Positions 40,261-51,397 are shown, numbered from the stretch's first letter. The stretch is DNA of 64,000 nt from Cladocopium goreaui (GCA_947184155.2 CAMXCT020001088.1:1-64000); one strand, 5' to 3'. Translations and numbers: made by a program. Notes: a model not told the origin generated them from the letters alone.

Positions 40261-43200
40261 ATGGCTGGCACTACGGTTTCTGCAGATGATTTGGGAGCTT
40301 TGATTCAGGCAGCCACTGAAGCTGCAAATGCTGCAGCTGAAGCCACAAAGGCCTTGAAGGCCCAGCAATCTTCGAGATCAAGCTTCCAGGAGGCATCAAA
40401 AGTTGTTCGTCTTCCTGAACCTTTTGGCAGTGAAAACCATGAGGACGACTTGGCACGATGGCAGGACTTTCAAGTGAATTTTCGAGCTTGGTTGTACTAT
40501 GGGAACCCTTTGTTTGAACAAGATCTTCATAGAACTGAGCTGCATGGTGCAAATCCCATTCCTGCTGTTTCTGGTGAACCTGATGAGGTGCAACAGCGAT
40601 GCAAACAACTGTACAGTATCTTGACAGGTCTTCTTCGAGGAAAACCTCTTCGACTGCTTCGACAGGTGACAGAGCGAAACGGCTTTGAAGTTTGGAGACA
40701 GTTGATTCAGTTGTACCTGCCCAAGACGAAATCTAGGTCCATATCGCTGTTGTCAGCCCTCATGAACATCCCCAACTTCACCACCAAGGACAGGACACTT
40801 TTGGATCAGATTCTTGGTCTTGAGCGTTTACGCTCTGAGTACGTGCGTGCCTCTGGAACTGACTTGGATGATAACATAATGTTGAGTGTGCTGGTTCGAG
40901 CTCTTCCCAAAGGGATACAACAGCACATCCAGCTGCAGATGAGTGAGAATTCAACTTACAGCCAAATCAGAGACCTGGTGCTTAGCTATGAGACCGTTAC
41001 AACAACATGGAGCCCTGGAAAGATCCACAATGAGCTTGGCATTTTGCCACAACAACATCCTGTTCAGCCTTCCTACACTGGCGTTGCTCCAATGGAGATA
41101 GATCGCTTTGAGAAAGGAGGCAATAAGGGAAAGTCGAAAGGTAAGTCCAAAGGAAAAGATACCTCCAAAGGGAAGTCCAAAGGTAAGAACGATAAGGGTA
41201 AAGGAAAAGGTGTTGGCAAAGATACCTCAAAACGTGTTGCAACCCAGAATGATCAATGTTTGCATTGCGGCAAGTATGGTCACTTTAAAAGGGACTGTTG
41301 GAAGTTGAATGGAAAACCTGGTGCTTCTAGAGTGAACCAAGTCTCAGATGAGACCCAGAGCGTTGCTGGCAGTGCTGCGCCTTCGACAGCTTCGACTTCT
41401 TTGCCTTCAAGTGCTAGTGCTGTGCGTCTCTTTAGCGCTATGGCCTCACCTGTGATTGAAGAGCTTTGCAGTGAAGATTCTGACTTTGAATTGCGCGACC
41501 TCACTGCTTATGACACTGGTGGCAACATCAACATGGTTTCACATGCTGAAGTTTCATTTGATGACAACCTTTGCATGGCCGACACAGCATACATGGAGCG
41601 TTTTGTGCACTTTGATATTTCATATAGTGATGATGACAATTCATGGACTGTTTGCAATTCACCCAGCTTTGACTTGCTTTCCAGTGATGTTTGCATTTCT
41701 GACGAAGTGGACTGTATTCGAGCAATTGGGTCTACCAGCCCTACGCCTGTGGAGGTGGTGCTGGACTCTGGTGCTGATGGCTCGGTTTTACCACTTGAAT
41801 ATGCCCACATTGGTTTGCACGATGAAAGTTTTCACAAGGACTCTGCATATGTTGATGCCCAAGGTAAGCCAATAAATGTGCGGGGAGCTAGGATTGCTGA
41901 AGTCCAACTAGGATCAGTGCGTTTCAAAGAACGTTTCATCATTGCTGCTGTCACTTCACCACTTATTTCAATGGGTAGACTGTTGAAGGATGGTTGGTGT
42001 TTGGAAAACAATGGTGGTACTATGACACTTGTGAGAGCTGGCAGGAGTATACCAGTTCATTTCAAACGAAACTCACTTTGTGCACACGGTAGCATTAGGA
42101 TGCTGAATGTTGTGGACGATTCTTCAACGCCCACTGCCCAAGAGCGCAAGGAACACGTCAGAGCCCTTGCGGTGAGTGAACCACTTTCAAGTCTTGGTCG
42201 AGGTTGGATTCAACTTTCTGAAAATGTTTATGCACTGCGTAGTATCTCACCTCAACATGTTGATACAACTTTTTGCGTGAGTGATGCACTATTATGGTTG
42301 CGTACAACATTGGTCAAGCATGATGATGATACATGGCACTTGGATGAGTTTTGTGAAAATATTTCAGAAATGGACTCAAGAGTTAGTCCAATTGAGTCTG
42401 CAAAGAAAGTTGTGGAGGTGATCACGATTGCCCACACGGAGTTTGTTCCACCTGAGGCCCTTGGTTTTTCAGTTTATGATGATGCGGTTGTACCTGCACT
42501 CTCAAGTTCTTTTCGTGCTTCAGCTTCATCCAGTTCAGCTCCATCTTCATCTGCACCCAGGCCTGCAGCTGATGCCAGTGCAGCGCCTGACCCTGTTCCT
42601 GCTGCCGCTGATGAACAAGAACTGCCAGTGGCTGATAGAGAAGTTGGTGTAGAAGTTAGAGAAGTTTTGATAGATGGAGTGAAGCTGGACAGCAACTCAT
42701 CGTTGAACACTTTGAGAGGTGCATGCGACGCCCTTGGACTTTCGAAGGGAGGAGGCAAGGTCAAACTATTGCAAAGACTTTGGGAACACTTGCAAGCTCA
42801 AGAACTTATTGCAGCCCACTCTGCAGAACGCAACTTGCAAGGTGAACAGATGAGACCAGCTATAGGCCAACCAGTTCCTGCTGAACCAACGGAAGCGCAA
42901 CGTGCCCAGCACAATTTGGTGCACTACCCATATGCTGCATGGTGTGAACTCTGTGTTGCAAATCATGCCAGGCAAGATGGACATGAACCTCAACCACATG
43001 TCGACTCAGGCCACAGTTGCATTTCTTTCGACTTTGGCTATGCTGCACGAAACGATGATGATGACAAAATCTGTGCACTTTTCTTGCATGACAGGCACAC
43101 TGGTGCCATGCATACGGTGCCTACACCCCAGAAAGGTGGACGTTGGCTCAACCACTTATGCACGGAGTTTTGCAGATTCGTGCTTTGGCTTGGTCATGAA

Positions 43201-43494
43201 ACAATTTCATTGAAATGCGATCAGGAACCTTCGACGTTGTCTTTGCTGGAGGCCGTGAGGAAAACATGTAGGTGCTTGGGAGTCAAAACAATTGTTGAGA
43301 CTGTTGCCCCTGGCAGCCATGCTTCAAACGGAGCGGCCGAAGTCACAGTCAAGCTGCTTCGACGTCAGGCCAATCTGCTGATACAGCAACTGGAACGTGG
43401 CTGTGGAATCCCAGAAGGTACAATTAGATGTCAACACCCTTTGTATTCATGGTCACTTCTTCATGCGGCATGGTTGCATACAGGTACGTTGTGA
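40261..43494 (+). CDS. Copia 2 polyprotein part 1: gag, CCHC, protease, SAP-like motif, integrase
   Basis: From an ATG 105 bases after the LTR (MAGTTVSADDLG). Gag of the UBN2 type (WRQLIQLYLPKTKSRSISLL, LERLRSEYV), a Lys/Gly/Ser-rich stretch, the CCHC knuckle CLHCGKYGHFKRDCW (41257-41301), protease VVLDSGADGSV (near 41757-41790), a Ser/Pro-rich linker, and LNTLRGACDALGLSKGGGKVKLLQRL (pieces near 42703-42785), which looks like a SAP DNA-binding motif. Integrase: HNLVHYPYAAWCELC finger, SFDFGYA (first Asp), LKCDQEPST (second Asp) and SNGAAEVTVK (Glu). It ends at 43494 by a one-base shift; coding continues in the next segment. Confidence 0.9.
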   Translation: MAGTTVSADDLGALIQAATEAANAAAEATKALKAQQSSRSSFQEASKVVRLPEPFGSENHEDDLARWQDFQVNFRAWLYYGNPLFEQDLHRTELHGANPIPAVSGEPDEVQQRCKQLYSILTGLLRGKPLRLLRQVTERNGFEVWRQLIQLYLPKTKSRSISLLSALMNIPNFTTKDRTLLDQILGLERLRSEYVRASGTDLDDNIMLSVLVRALPKGIQQHIQLQMSENSTYSQIRDLVLSYETVTTTWSPGKIHNELGILPQQHPVQPSYTGVAPMEIDRFEKGGNKGKSKGKSKGKDTSKGKSKGKNDKGKGKGVGKDTSKRVATQNDQCLHCGKYGHFKRDCWKLNGKPGASRVNQVSDETQSVAGSAAPSTASTSLPSSASAVRLFSAMASPVIEELCSEDSDFELRDLTAYDTGGNINMVSHAEVSFDDNLCMADTAYMERFVHFDISYSDDDNSWTVCNSPSFDLLSSDVCISDEVDCIRAIGSTSPTPVEVVLDSGADGSVLPLEYAHIGLHDESFHKDSAYVDAQGKPINVRGARIAEVQLGSVRFKERFIIAAVTSPLISMGRLLKDGWCLENNGGTMTLVRAGRSIPVHFKRNSLCAHGSIRMLNVVDDSSTPTAQERKEHVRALAVSEPLSSLGRGWIQLSENVYALRSISPQHVDTTFCVSDALLWLRTTLVKHDDDTWHLDEFCENISEMDSRVSPIESAKKVVEVITIAHTEFVPPEALGFSVYDDAVVPALSSSFRASASSSSAPSSSAPRPAADASAAPDPVPAAADEQELPVADREVGVEVREVLIDGVKLDSNSSLNTLRGACDALGLSKGGGKVKLLQRLWEHLQAQELIAAHSAERNLQGEQMRPAIGQPVPAEPTEAQRAQHNLVHYPYAAWCELCVANHARQDGHEPQPHVDSGHSCISFDFGYAARNDDDDKICALFLHDRHTGAMHTVPTPQKGGRWLNHLCTEFCRFVLWLGHETISLKCDQEPSTLSLLEAVRKTCRCLGVKTIVETVAPGSHASNGAAEVTVKLLRRQANLLIQQLERGCGIPEGTIRCQHPLYSWSLLHAAWLHTGTL

Positions 43495-44984
43495 AACAGG
43501 GACATACTGCTTATGAACTTTGTGCAGACAGAACCTACAGTGGTCGAGTAGCCATGTTTGGTGAATGTGTCTTAGGATACCTACGACAGTCAGCCAAAGG
43601 AGCCCCACAGTGGACGAAAGGCATTTGGCTTGGGAAAACAATCAACAATGATGTCAACATCGTTGCAGTTCCTGGCAACAACCAACTGTTTGTGACACGT
43701 AGTATCAGAAGGTTTCCAAATGCGTGGAATGGTGAGATGATGAGTCAGGTGGAGACCTGCCCGTGGCAATTTTCATATGCCTCTTTAGGTTCTCAGTTGA
43801 TTTGGGCCAAAAGGATTGCTCCACCAACACCAGCCCCTTTTGTTTCAGCTCCTCTCAGGGATGAAGATGCAGAAGCAGTTCGAAATGTGCCGCCCACTCC
43901 AGTTGAGGCGCCACACAAACCTGTTGTTTTGCCTGCTCCAGTTTCTGGCGTACCAGCTTTGGAAGGTGATGCGTTGGATGAAACTATGGGACAAGCTGCT
44001 GAGGCGGGGTCCCTTCCAAGTGCAGTTGGACTGCAAGTTCCTTCGACTCCATTGGATGGAGCAACACATGCTGCAGGCAGTGCTTTGGAAGCACCTTCGA
44101 GAGGCATGGACACTTCTTCAGGTGTCGTGCACCCACTTGAGACTGCATCGGAAGAGTCTGAGAGACCTTCGAAACAAGCTAGAATACTAGCCATCTTTGA
44201 GCATGAGGATGCTGAGCACCCCACAACATTTGATGATTGTGAGGTTGATGAGTTGGAAGCCTATGACTTTTCGTTGGACGAAGAGCTGAACAACAAGAGT
44301 GATGATGTCAGTGATGCTGCTTTGTTGAAACAACTTTGTTTTCCTTACTCCACTGCTGAACCTCAGCTTAGTGAAAGTGAACTACTTCGAATTGACACCA
44401 TGGCCGATCACCTTGAAATCTCCAGGTTGAAATCAATGGGAGTCTTACTTCCTGCCGACGGCTATGACTACAAAGGTCAAGCGCCCAAAAGACTGACAAC
44501 AAGGATGGTGAGAGCTTGGAGAGATAAGCATATAGATGGACAAAGAGTTTGGCTACGTCGATCGAGATACGTAGCACGTGAGTTTGCTTGGTTGAGTCCA
44601 GATAGACAAGATCTGTTTTCACCAGCATCTTCAGTGATCACAACAAGGTTACTGCCCACGCTCTTCATGAAGTGGAAGACTGATGGCTATGTGCTATGCT
44701 CAATAGATGTTGGTGATGCTTTTCTAATGGTTCCCCAAGAGGAACTCACACAGGTTACATGCGTTGATGCTTCAGGTGCCACCATGGAGTTTGTCCTCGG
44801 CCGTGTGCTTCCAGGCCAGAGGAACGGGTCACAGATGTGGCACGATGCTTTTAGCAGTTTCTTGCGTGACGAGCTGAAGATCACCCCTTGTGATGCATAC
44901 CCCTGTCTACTTCGAGCTGAAAACTCAGAATGCGTCTTGCCGCTGCATGTCGATGATGTTCTTTGCTTGGTGAAAGAGAACTGA
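43428..44984 (+). CDS. Copia 2 polyprotein part 2: integrase tail and RT
   Basis: Continues after the shift near 43480 with YVVKQGHTAYELCADRTYSG, the integrase C-terminal GKF-like region, a long acidic/Pro-rich linker, then RT: RYVAREFAWL, CSIDVGDAFLMVP (motif A), VLPGQRNGSQMWHDAF, and LHVDDVLCL (catalytic VDD near 44949). The frame stops at 44984; the next segment picks up at LGEREL with one base difference. Copies DNA from the element RNA in virus-like particles. Confidence 0.88.
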   Translation: MSTPFVFMVTSSCGMVAYRYVVKQGHTAYELCADRTYSGRVAMFGECVLGYLRQSAKGAPQWTKGIWLGKTINNDVNIVAVPGNNQLFVTRSIRRFPNAWNGEMMSQVETCPWQFSYASLGSQLIWAKRIAPPTPAPFVSAPLRDEDAEAVRNVPPTPVEAPHKPVVLPAPVSGVPALEGDALDETMGQAAEAGSLPSAVGLQVPSTPLDGATHAAGSALEAPSRGMDTSSGVVHPLETASEESERPSKQARILAIFEHEDAEHPTTFDDCEVDELEAYDFSLDEELNNKSDDVSDAALLKQLCFPYSTAEPQLSESELLRIDTMADHLEISRLKSMGVLLPADGYDYKGQAPKRLTTRMVRAWRDKHIDGQRVWLRRSRYVAREFAWLSPDRQDLFSPASSVITTRLLPTLFMKWKTDGYVLCSIDVGDAFLMVPQEELTQVTCVDASGATMEFVLGRVLPGQRNGSQMWHDAFSSFLRDELKITPCDAYPCLLRAENSECVLPLHVDDVLCLVKEN

Positions 44985-46702
44985 ACAACACGTTGGTACC
45001 AGCCTTGCGTGCCAAGTACAAGATATCGTTGGATGTAGTTTGCAACGAGGGTGATGAACTTACGTTCTTGAAGAGGAAACATGTGATGGTCAGCCCAAAC
45101 CAGCTAGCCATACAAAGCCACCCGAAACACCTTGAAAAACTGTTTGAGCTTTTGAAGATCAAACGCAGCCTGATGCCAAAGAAGACACCTGGCCACCCAC
45201 TGTTGGATGAACCCGACAACTCCAAAGAGTTGGATGCCCAATATGCAAAGATATATAGATCATGTATTGGTATTCTTTTGTATATCTCCAGTGACTACAT
45301 CGAATGTCAATACAGCATACGTGCGTTGTCGCAGTCGATGTCAAAGCCCACAGTGAACGCGTTTGCATGCTTGCGACACTTGTGTATGTACTTGTTGGGA
45401 TGCATGGAAAACGGTCTTATTTTGACTTACAAAGGTCACCATGGACTTTTGCACTACACCCCTGAGGACTACACGTTGGAAGTCTTTTCAGACAGTGACT
45501 GGGCGAAACACCGCTCAACCAGGAAATCAGTTTCTTCTGGATTCATATTCCTATTTGGGAACTTACTGTATTCAAGTTCACGATCACAGAAAGCGATAGC
45601 ACTCTCTTCAGCAGAAGCTGAAATTTATGCAGCAACTAGCGCATGCTGCGATGGTGTACTGTTGGAATACTGCCTGTGTTTCATTGTTGGAGGAGAGAAC
45701 AAAGTGGTCACCTTCATCAAGATGGACAACTCAGCAGGCAGATCCTTCTTTTTACGTTCTGGAGTGGGACGTATTCGTCATATTAGTGTTCGTGTTTTGT
45801 GGATGCAGCAAAGAGTGAAAGAAAAAGGTTTAGTTCCTTCAAAAGTTCCCAGCCGTGAGAACCCTGCAGACTTGGGGACCAAACGGTTAGCAAAGGATAG
45901 GATGGAATACCTCATGTGTTTATGCAAAGTATACAACATGGACACCTCTGAGTTTGTTGGCATGAATGCCTATGACAAGATACAAGAACAGGACAACATG
46001 AAGGCCAGTATTCGACTTCTTAAAGAACAAGGATATAGCGCCCCCAAACAATTTCTGAGAATCCTCCTGCTCGCCTTGAGTCCTTCGGAAATGGCTATGG
46101 CAATCTCTACTGATGCAATTTCAGCTGACCTCAGCCCGAGCTCAAGCTTCATGGACTACAAGAATGTGATGATTGCAGCCCTGCTTACGCTGCTCTGTGG
46201 TGCATTGGCTGTTTGCTTCTACTTGCGCTTTGCACTGGGAGTTGCAAGAGGCGAGACCTTCGCCAAAGGCATGGACCAAAAGTTACATGAAGTTTTGGAC
46301 ATACTTGAGTCTAAAATGGGTTGGGGAATATATGAAGGAAAAGCTGAAACCCTGCAAGAGAAACGTCGCCGTTACCTGAATAGTGAGATGTGTGAAGTTT
46401 CAGACGACGAATATTGGCGCCACATGCACTATGGACCACCATGGACTGATGAGCACGACGAAGCAGAAGAAGGATCCGAGTCTTCTCTGACTGCTGACCC
46501 TGAGGTATCTACCTCACATCTGTCGCCTGAGCTTAGGCAATCAATGCTGGAGACCAATGCTGTGCTTCGATCCCGAGTGGAACGCTTGGAAGCTGACTGG
46601 GAACGTGCACAGTGGCACAATGACTCTTTAGCAATGGCACAGATCGAAGGTCAAATCAGAGAAGCCCATGGAATGATGTACACCGACGTAGGTGAGACTT
46701 GA
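44963..46702 (+). CDS. Copia 2 polyprotein part 3: RT thumb, RNase H, transmembrane and coiled-coil tail
   Basis: The frame begins where part 2 breaks (no native start; TTG is just first in frame). RNase H motifs are complete: FSDSDWAKH, ALSSAEAEIYAA and MDNSAGRSFF, then SRENPADLGTKRL. About 220 further residues follow that a minimal copia lacks: a hydrophobic segment (VMIAALLTLLCGALAVCFYL, about 46163-46225), a helical stretch, an acidic region and a predicted coiled coil (LETNAVLRSRVERLEADW). The tail could anchor the polyprotein in a membrane; env function is not implied by sequence. Confidence 0.85.
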   Translation: MLGERELNNTLVPALRAKYKISLDVVCNEGDELTFLKRKHVMVSPNQLAIQSHPKHLEKLFELLKIKRSLMPKKTPGHPLLDEPDNSKELDAQYAKIYRSCIGILLYISSDYIECQYSIRALSQSMSKPTVNAFACLRHLCMYLLGCMENGLILTYKGHHGLLHYTPEDYTLEVFSDSDWAKHRSTRKSVSSGFIFLFGNLLYSSSRSQKAIALSSAEAEIYAATSACCDGVLLEYCLCFIVGGENKVVTFIKMDNSAGRSFFLRSGVGRIRHISVRVLWMQQRVKEKGLVPSKVPSRENPADLGTKRLAKDRMEYLMCLCKVYNMDTSEFVGMNAYDKIQEQDNMKASIRLLKEQGYSAPKQFLRILLLALSPSEMAMAISTDAISADLSPSSSFMDYKNVMIAALLTLLCGALAVCFYLRFALGVARGETFAKGMDQKLHEVLDILESKMGWGIYEGKAETLQEKRRRYLNSEMCEVSDDEYWRHMHYGPPWTDEHDEAEEGSESSLTADPEVSTSHLSPELRQSMLETNAVLRSRVERLEADWERAQWHNDSLAMAQIEGQIREAHGMMYTDVGET

Positions 46703-46848
46703 AAGAAGTCTTGAAAGATGTACAGAGTTTTTAACATGCAACGGTGAAATAAGAATCTACTGCCCTTTGCCGTGAAGGCTTTGAAGACAGCCTTGGTAGA
46801 TTTTTTTTTGCAAAGACTTCAGCTGCTGACTTAAAAGAAGTCGCATCT

Positions 46849-46857
46849 GAGGCGGGG
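46849..46857 (+). promoter_or_regulatory. Polypurine tract of copia 2
   Basis: GAGGCGGGG directly before the 3' LTR. Confidence 0.7.
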
Positions 46858-47034
46858 TGAATGGAATTTCACTCCAGGACATATCCATTTGTTTGCAGTA
46901 CACGTGCAGTTCAATTTGGATTTAGTTGCAGACATGTCGAACCTTACATGTCAGTTTAGCTACAGTTGCATGTGCAATACATGGATGTTACCGTAGGCGT
47001 TTTTGTGCGAGGATCAAAAGGGCGCTGCCAATCA
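46858..47034 (+). repeat. 3' LTR of copia 2
   Basis: 177 bases; differs from 39980-40156 at ACACGTGCAG against ACATGTGCAG and GATGTTACCG against GATGTTGCCG. Confidence 0.93.
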
Positions 47035-47039
47035 CAAAT

Positions 47040-48533
47040 AGATCCGCAATTTTCAATTGATATCCTAAAGATCTTGGTTTGAAGGCCAATTCATATTCAC
47101 CATATCCTTTGAGCCTGTGCTTCGAGTTAAGTTCACATATCAAAGATTTCTGCATTCAATCACTGGATTACCCGTCCCACATTGAATTCACAATTTGGCT
47201 GCCAGTTAAATAAACACATAAATATATATATATATTTTTTTTTATGCGAGCATTTTGCTGTGGAGACCCCACACTTAGAACATCCCATTTTGAACCGCGT
47301 TTGAATATTGATTCAACTACGCTTTAGTGTTGATGTACATGGGGGTTCCAAAACTGCTTCGAGCGAAGTTCACATCCCAAAGATTTCTGAATCAAATTCG
47401 GCTGACAGTTAAATAAAGCTGTGGAGACCCTACACTTAGAACATCCCATGCTGGATTTCGCTTGAATATTGATTCAACTACGCTTTAGTGTCGATGTACA
47501 TGGTGATTCCAAATGTGCTTCGGGTTAAGCTCACATCTCAAAGATTTCTGAATCAAATCAGCAGATTACGCGTTCCACATTGGATTCATAATTCGGCTGA
47601 CAGAAGGTACATATATACATATATATATATATGTATATATATATATATGCTAGCATTTTGCTGTGGAGACCCTACACTTAGAACATCCCATGCTGGATTT
47701 TGCTTGAATATTGATTCAATTACGCTTTAGTGCTGATGTACATGGTGATTCCAAATGTGCTTCGAGTCTCGAGTTAAGTTCACATCTCAAAGATTTCTAA
47801 ATCAAATCAGTAGATTACGCGTTCCACATTGGATTCAAAATTCGGTTGACAGTTATACATAAATATACATAAATATATATGCTAGCATTTTGCCGTGGAG
47901 ACCCCACACTCAGAACATCCCATATTGAACTGCGCTTGAATATTGATTCACCTACGCTTTTGTGTTGATGTACATGGTGATTCCACATGTGCTTCGAGTT
48001 AAGTTCACATCCCAAAGATTTCTGACTCAAATCAGTGGATTACCCGTTCCACATTGGACTCCAAATTCGGCTGACAGCTATATATATATATATGTACTGT
48101 AAATATATGCTAGCACTCTGCTGTGGAGACCCCACACTTAGAACATCCCATGTTGAACCGCGCTTGAATATTGATTCAACTACGCTTTTGTGTTGATGTG
48201 CATGGGAATTCCAAATGTGCTTCCAGTTAAGTTCACATCTCAAAGATCTCTGAGTCAAATCAGTAGATTACCCTTTCCACATTGAATTCAAAATTCGGCT
48301 GACAGTTATATATATATATATGCTGGCATTCTGCTGTGGAGACCCCACACTTAGAACATCCCATATTGAACTGCGCTTGAATATTGATTCAACTACGCTT
48401 TAGTGTTGATGTACATGGTGATTCCAAATGTGCTTCGAGTTAAGTTCACATCTCAAAGATTTCTGATTCGAATCAGAAGATTACGCGTTCCACATTGGAT
48501 TCATAATTCGGCTGACAGAAGGTACATATATAC

Positions 48534-48565
<32 letters not shown>

Positions 48566-48610
48566 GCTAGCATTTTGCTGTGGAGATCCCACACTTAGAA
48601 CATCCCAAAT
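47040..48610 (+). repeat. Satellite of about seven 155-250-bp units with embedded TA microsatellites
   Basis: Each unit has TGCTGTGGAGACCCCACAC, TTAGAACATCCCAT, TTGAATATTGATTCAACTAC, GTTGATGTACATGG and CACATCTCAAAGATTTCTGA, then ATTCGGCTGACAG and an (AT)n tract. GCTGTGGAGA starts near 47257, 47418, 47659, 47891, 48120, 48332 and 48577. Length differences come mostly from the TA tracts. ORFs across it are spurious. Confidence 0.92.
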
Positions 48611-49377
48611 GCTTACCTACACCATCCCAGCATTTGACGGTATCTACTTCGTTGCCATTGCCGACAGATCTGCAGGAAGTGCACTTTATCCCAAGGCCCC
48701 GAAACAAGGCTTTGGCTGCAGTCAAAAAATATTATATATATATGTATTTTTAATTCGTATATATATATATATATTTCATGCAAATTATTGAACTATACAA
48801 ATGTACATATGAAAACGATTATAGTGACGGACAATCACCTAGAACATCAATGTTTCCAAATTGTCCAATCTCTCATTTTAGAACCGCCGTCTGGTGAGAT
48901 TCCCTCCACACATAGACCAATCTCTGTCAGGTACATCTGAAGCGGAACTGTTTGGGAAAATCAACAGAGATGTGTATATATGAGGTGTGCAAGAATTGCC
49001 AAACAAAGGCATTGACATCAGCTTGAAATGATCGCTATGCAACCGGCACTTGGGAAAATCTGCTGAGATGTGTACATATCAAGCTTGCAAGCATTGCCAA
49101 ACAAAGCACCCAAAGTAGCTTGAAATGCCAGCGATGCGACCAAAAACAGGGAAATGTGCGCAGAGTTGATGATGGGATAATGCATGATAATGTTCAAAAC
49201 CTATCAGTAGCTTGCAAAAACCCCCACACTTAGAACATCAGGGGCAATGTTGCTCAGATGTTCTAAGTGGGATGTTCTAGCTATGGTGCAAAATCATTAA
49301 GCAAGCGGTTCTAAGTGTGAGATCTGAAAATTTGGAAAAAATATGTATAAAGTGTATGTCCGGCACTATACATATAT
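48611..49377. other. AT-rich spacer, no gene
   Basis: Contains related TTAGAACATC words and an inverted repeat at 49227-49269, listed separately. Confidence 0.5.
49227..49269. repeat. 13-bp perfect inverted repeat built from the satellite word CACTTAGAACATC
   Basis: CACTTAGAACATC at 49227-49239 and its exact complement GATGTTCTAAGTG at 49257-49269, with a 17-base loop. The same word occurs in every unit of the 47-48.6 kb satellite. A further half GATGTTCTAG follows at 49271. Confidence 0.8.
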
Positions 49378-51342
49378 GTGTATATAAATAACATTAATTC
49401 ACTCCGTTGTTCTCCTTTGTTCACAGCCTTTGATTGCAACTTGCACCAAACAAAGCTTTCTTTATTTCCGAAGATCATCCGAAACCATGCCAGGTTGCCT
49501 AGACCTGCATGTCAATTAGTTTTAGTGACTCATGCAACGCACAGCCAGTGGCAAGAAATAAACTAAACTACTGAGTCACTAATGCGTGGATGTACCAGCA
49601 AGAAAATCAGTGTATTGAAGCGCTTTGTCTGCATGGTTTTTGTCCAAAAACTGGGGATTCATTCAACTCCATTTAATGGGGAACACGACTATTGGATTCC
49701 CGGGTTTTCCGACGTTTCTATGTGCAACGATAAATATCGCCGACCCATTCGCATGCATTTGCTTTGGATTGCACTCTTTGGTGCGTTGATCGCAACCGCT
49801 GCAGTTTGTTGTTTATGGATGTTTATGGGTTGGTCACCCTTGAGATGACTTGCCACTTCAACAATTGGTTTCTGAACATGTGGGTGGACGGAATGCCGAT
49901 CACACGTTTCTACGTCGATTCATTGATTTAATGTGTTTGACAAGAGTTGCCAGCGACCAATGTTGCCATGCCCCCATGGCGTGTATCGATAGACCGATGT
50001 TTCGGCCCGGAAGAGTATGAAACTCAGAACCTATGAGCCGTTGCATTGTGCTAAGGATCAGGGGCAGTTGATTTTTCACCTTGGCGTGTTTGTTTCCGTC
50101 ATCGCCTGTCATCGCACATCAGCACCTGCATGTACATTGTGTGCCAAAACAGGTTAGGACCGTTTTTCCAAAGATATTAGGTAAAAATTGTTCGACAAAC
50201 TGTACATTCAAAAAAAAACATCAGGTAAATCGGTAAAATTTTCTCCTGCATGTTGACCTGTCCTAATTCAACGTATCGATGATAATGTCTCCAGATGTTG
50301 GATGAAACATTCTGACACTCTGGCTGGATTGATCCCGAGTGGAACCTCATACGGCTGAAAAAAAATTAAATTAGTTGTTCCATGTCGCACACATGCCATT
50401 GAAACAATGAAAAATGCAACGATTTCTGCATCTTTTGGAGTTGGCTAAGGCACTTGCTGTCGCCACCGCTCCGCTGCCCTGTCCATGACAATTCCCCGCT
50501 CTCGCCACCTTCGGAAGCATCCGTGGCTTTGTGCGCGGAACATGTCTTGCTGGGGAAAATGGGGGATTTATCATCCCCAGGAAGAGATCTTGCCTTGAAA
50601 AATTGGGACATTTATCACTGTTATCAACTGAAATGGGGGATTTACCCTGCAATTCGTGGAGATACTGATCATTTTTTTTTGTATTTGATGGTGAAGATGC
50701 ATTAGCCAACAACATGATGATACAACATGGGGTTTTGCGGCGCTGTACCCAACCACGACCAGAACAATGCCGAAATTGAGCGGCTGAAAAGTAAACCTTT
50801 TGATGCCAAATCTGGATCTGATTTGTTGGTGTTGTTCAATAGGAAGGGAAAATGGTCGGGCATGCACAGTTCCAAGCAGGACGTCATTGGAGTTGGCTTG
50901 AACTCTGGCCTGTGCTAAAGGGGTTGGTGGATAACATACTAAACCATTTTGAGATGAATAGCCATTTAGTGATCATTTATTATATAATCCTTTTGATATA
51001 ATCAACTTTTTTCATGATAACCTTTGATCTCCAGTTTGGTGATTCAGTCAGCTACCTTCAAATATAGACACAATGGCCATTTCAGGCACGCCCATGTAAT
51101 TTTAAGGGGAGATACGCCCCAAATATGGCATTTATTTGGTAGGGTACCTCTATTTTATGGTCCTGAAATTTCCATTGATATCTCCACATCTCTTCTATAT
51201 TCCTCCCGAATGGGACGTCGAGACTCGCCTAATGAACCGTCCTGAGGATGAAATATGTGACGAACGCCAACAGCTGCAGAGAGCAGTGGAGCAGTGAACT
51301 GGTCCAAGGTGTCAAAAATTGGGACCAGTTGGTCAAATCATG
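49378..51342. other. Intergenic or intronic DNA, no confident gene
   Basis: The best frame (49582-49848, 88 codons) ends in a transmembrane-like LLWIALFGALIATAAVCCLW but has no further support. Other frames are short and conflicting on both strands. Confidence 0.35.
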
Positions 51343-51382
51343 AGGGATATACTGGGAATATACTGGGAATATACTGGGAATA
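51342..51382 (+). repeat. 11-base tandem repeat ATACTGGGAAT x3
   Basis: ATACTGGGAAT repeats three times head to tail immediately upstream of the hairpin element. Confidence 0.85.
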
Positions 51383-51397
51383 TAGTAGGGGATTTAG

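Larger units (their letters stand above)
39980..47034 (+). mobile_element. Ty1/copia retrotransposon 2, complete LTRs, TSD CAAAT
   Basis: 7055 bases bounded by 177-base LTRs (TGAATGGAATTTC...CTGCCAATCA) that differ at only two sites I can see. CAAAT is duplicated at 39975-39979 and 47035-47039. It encodes gag, protease, a SAP-like segment, integrase, RT, RNase H and a membrane-plus-coiled-coil tail. Two one-base shifts (about 43480 and 44965) split the polyprotein into three frames. Confidence 0.95.
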
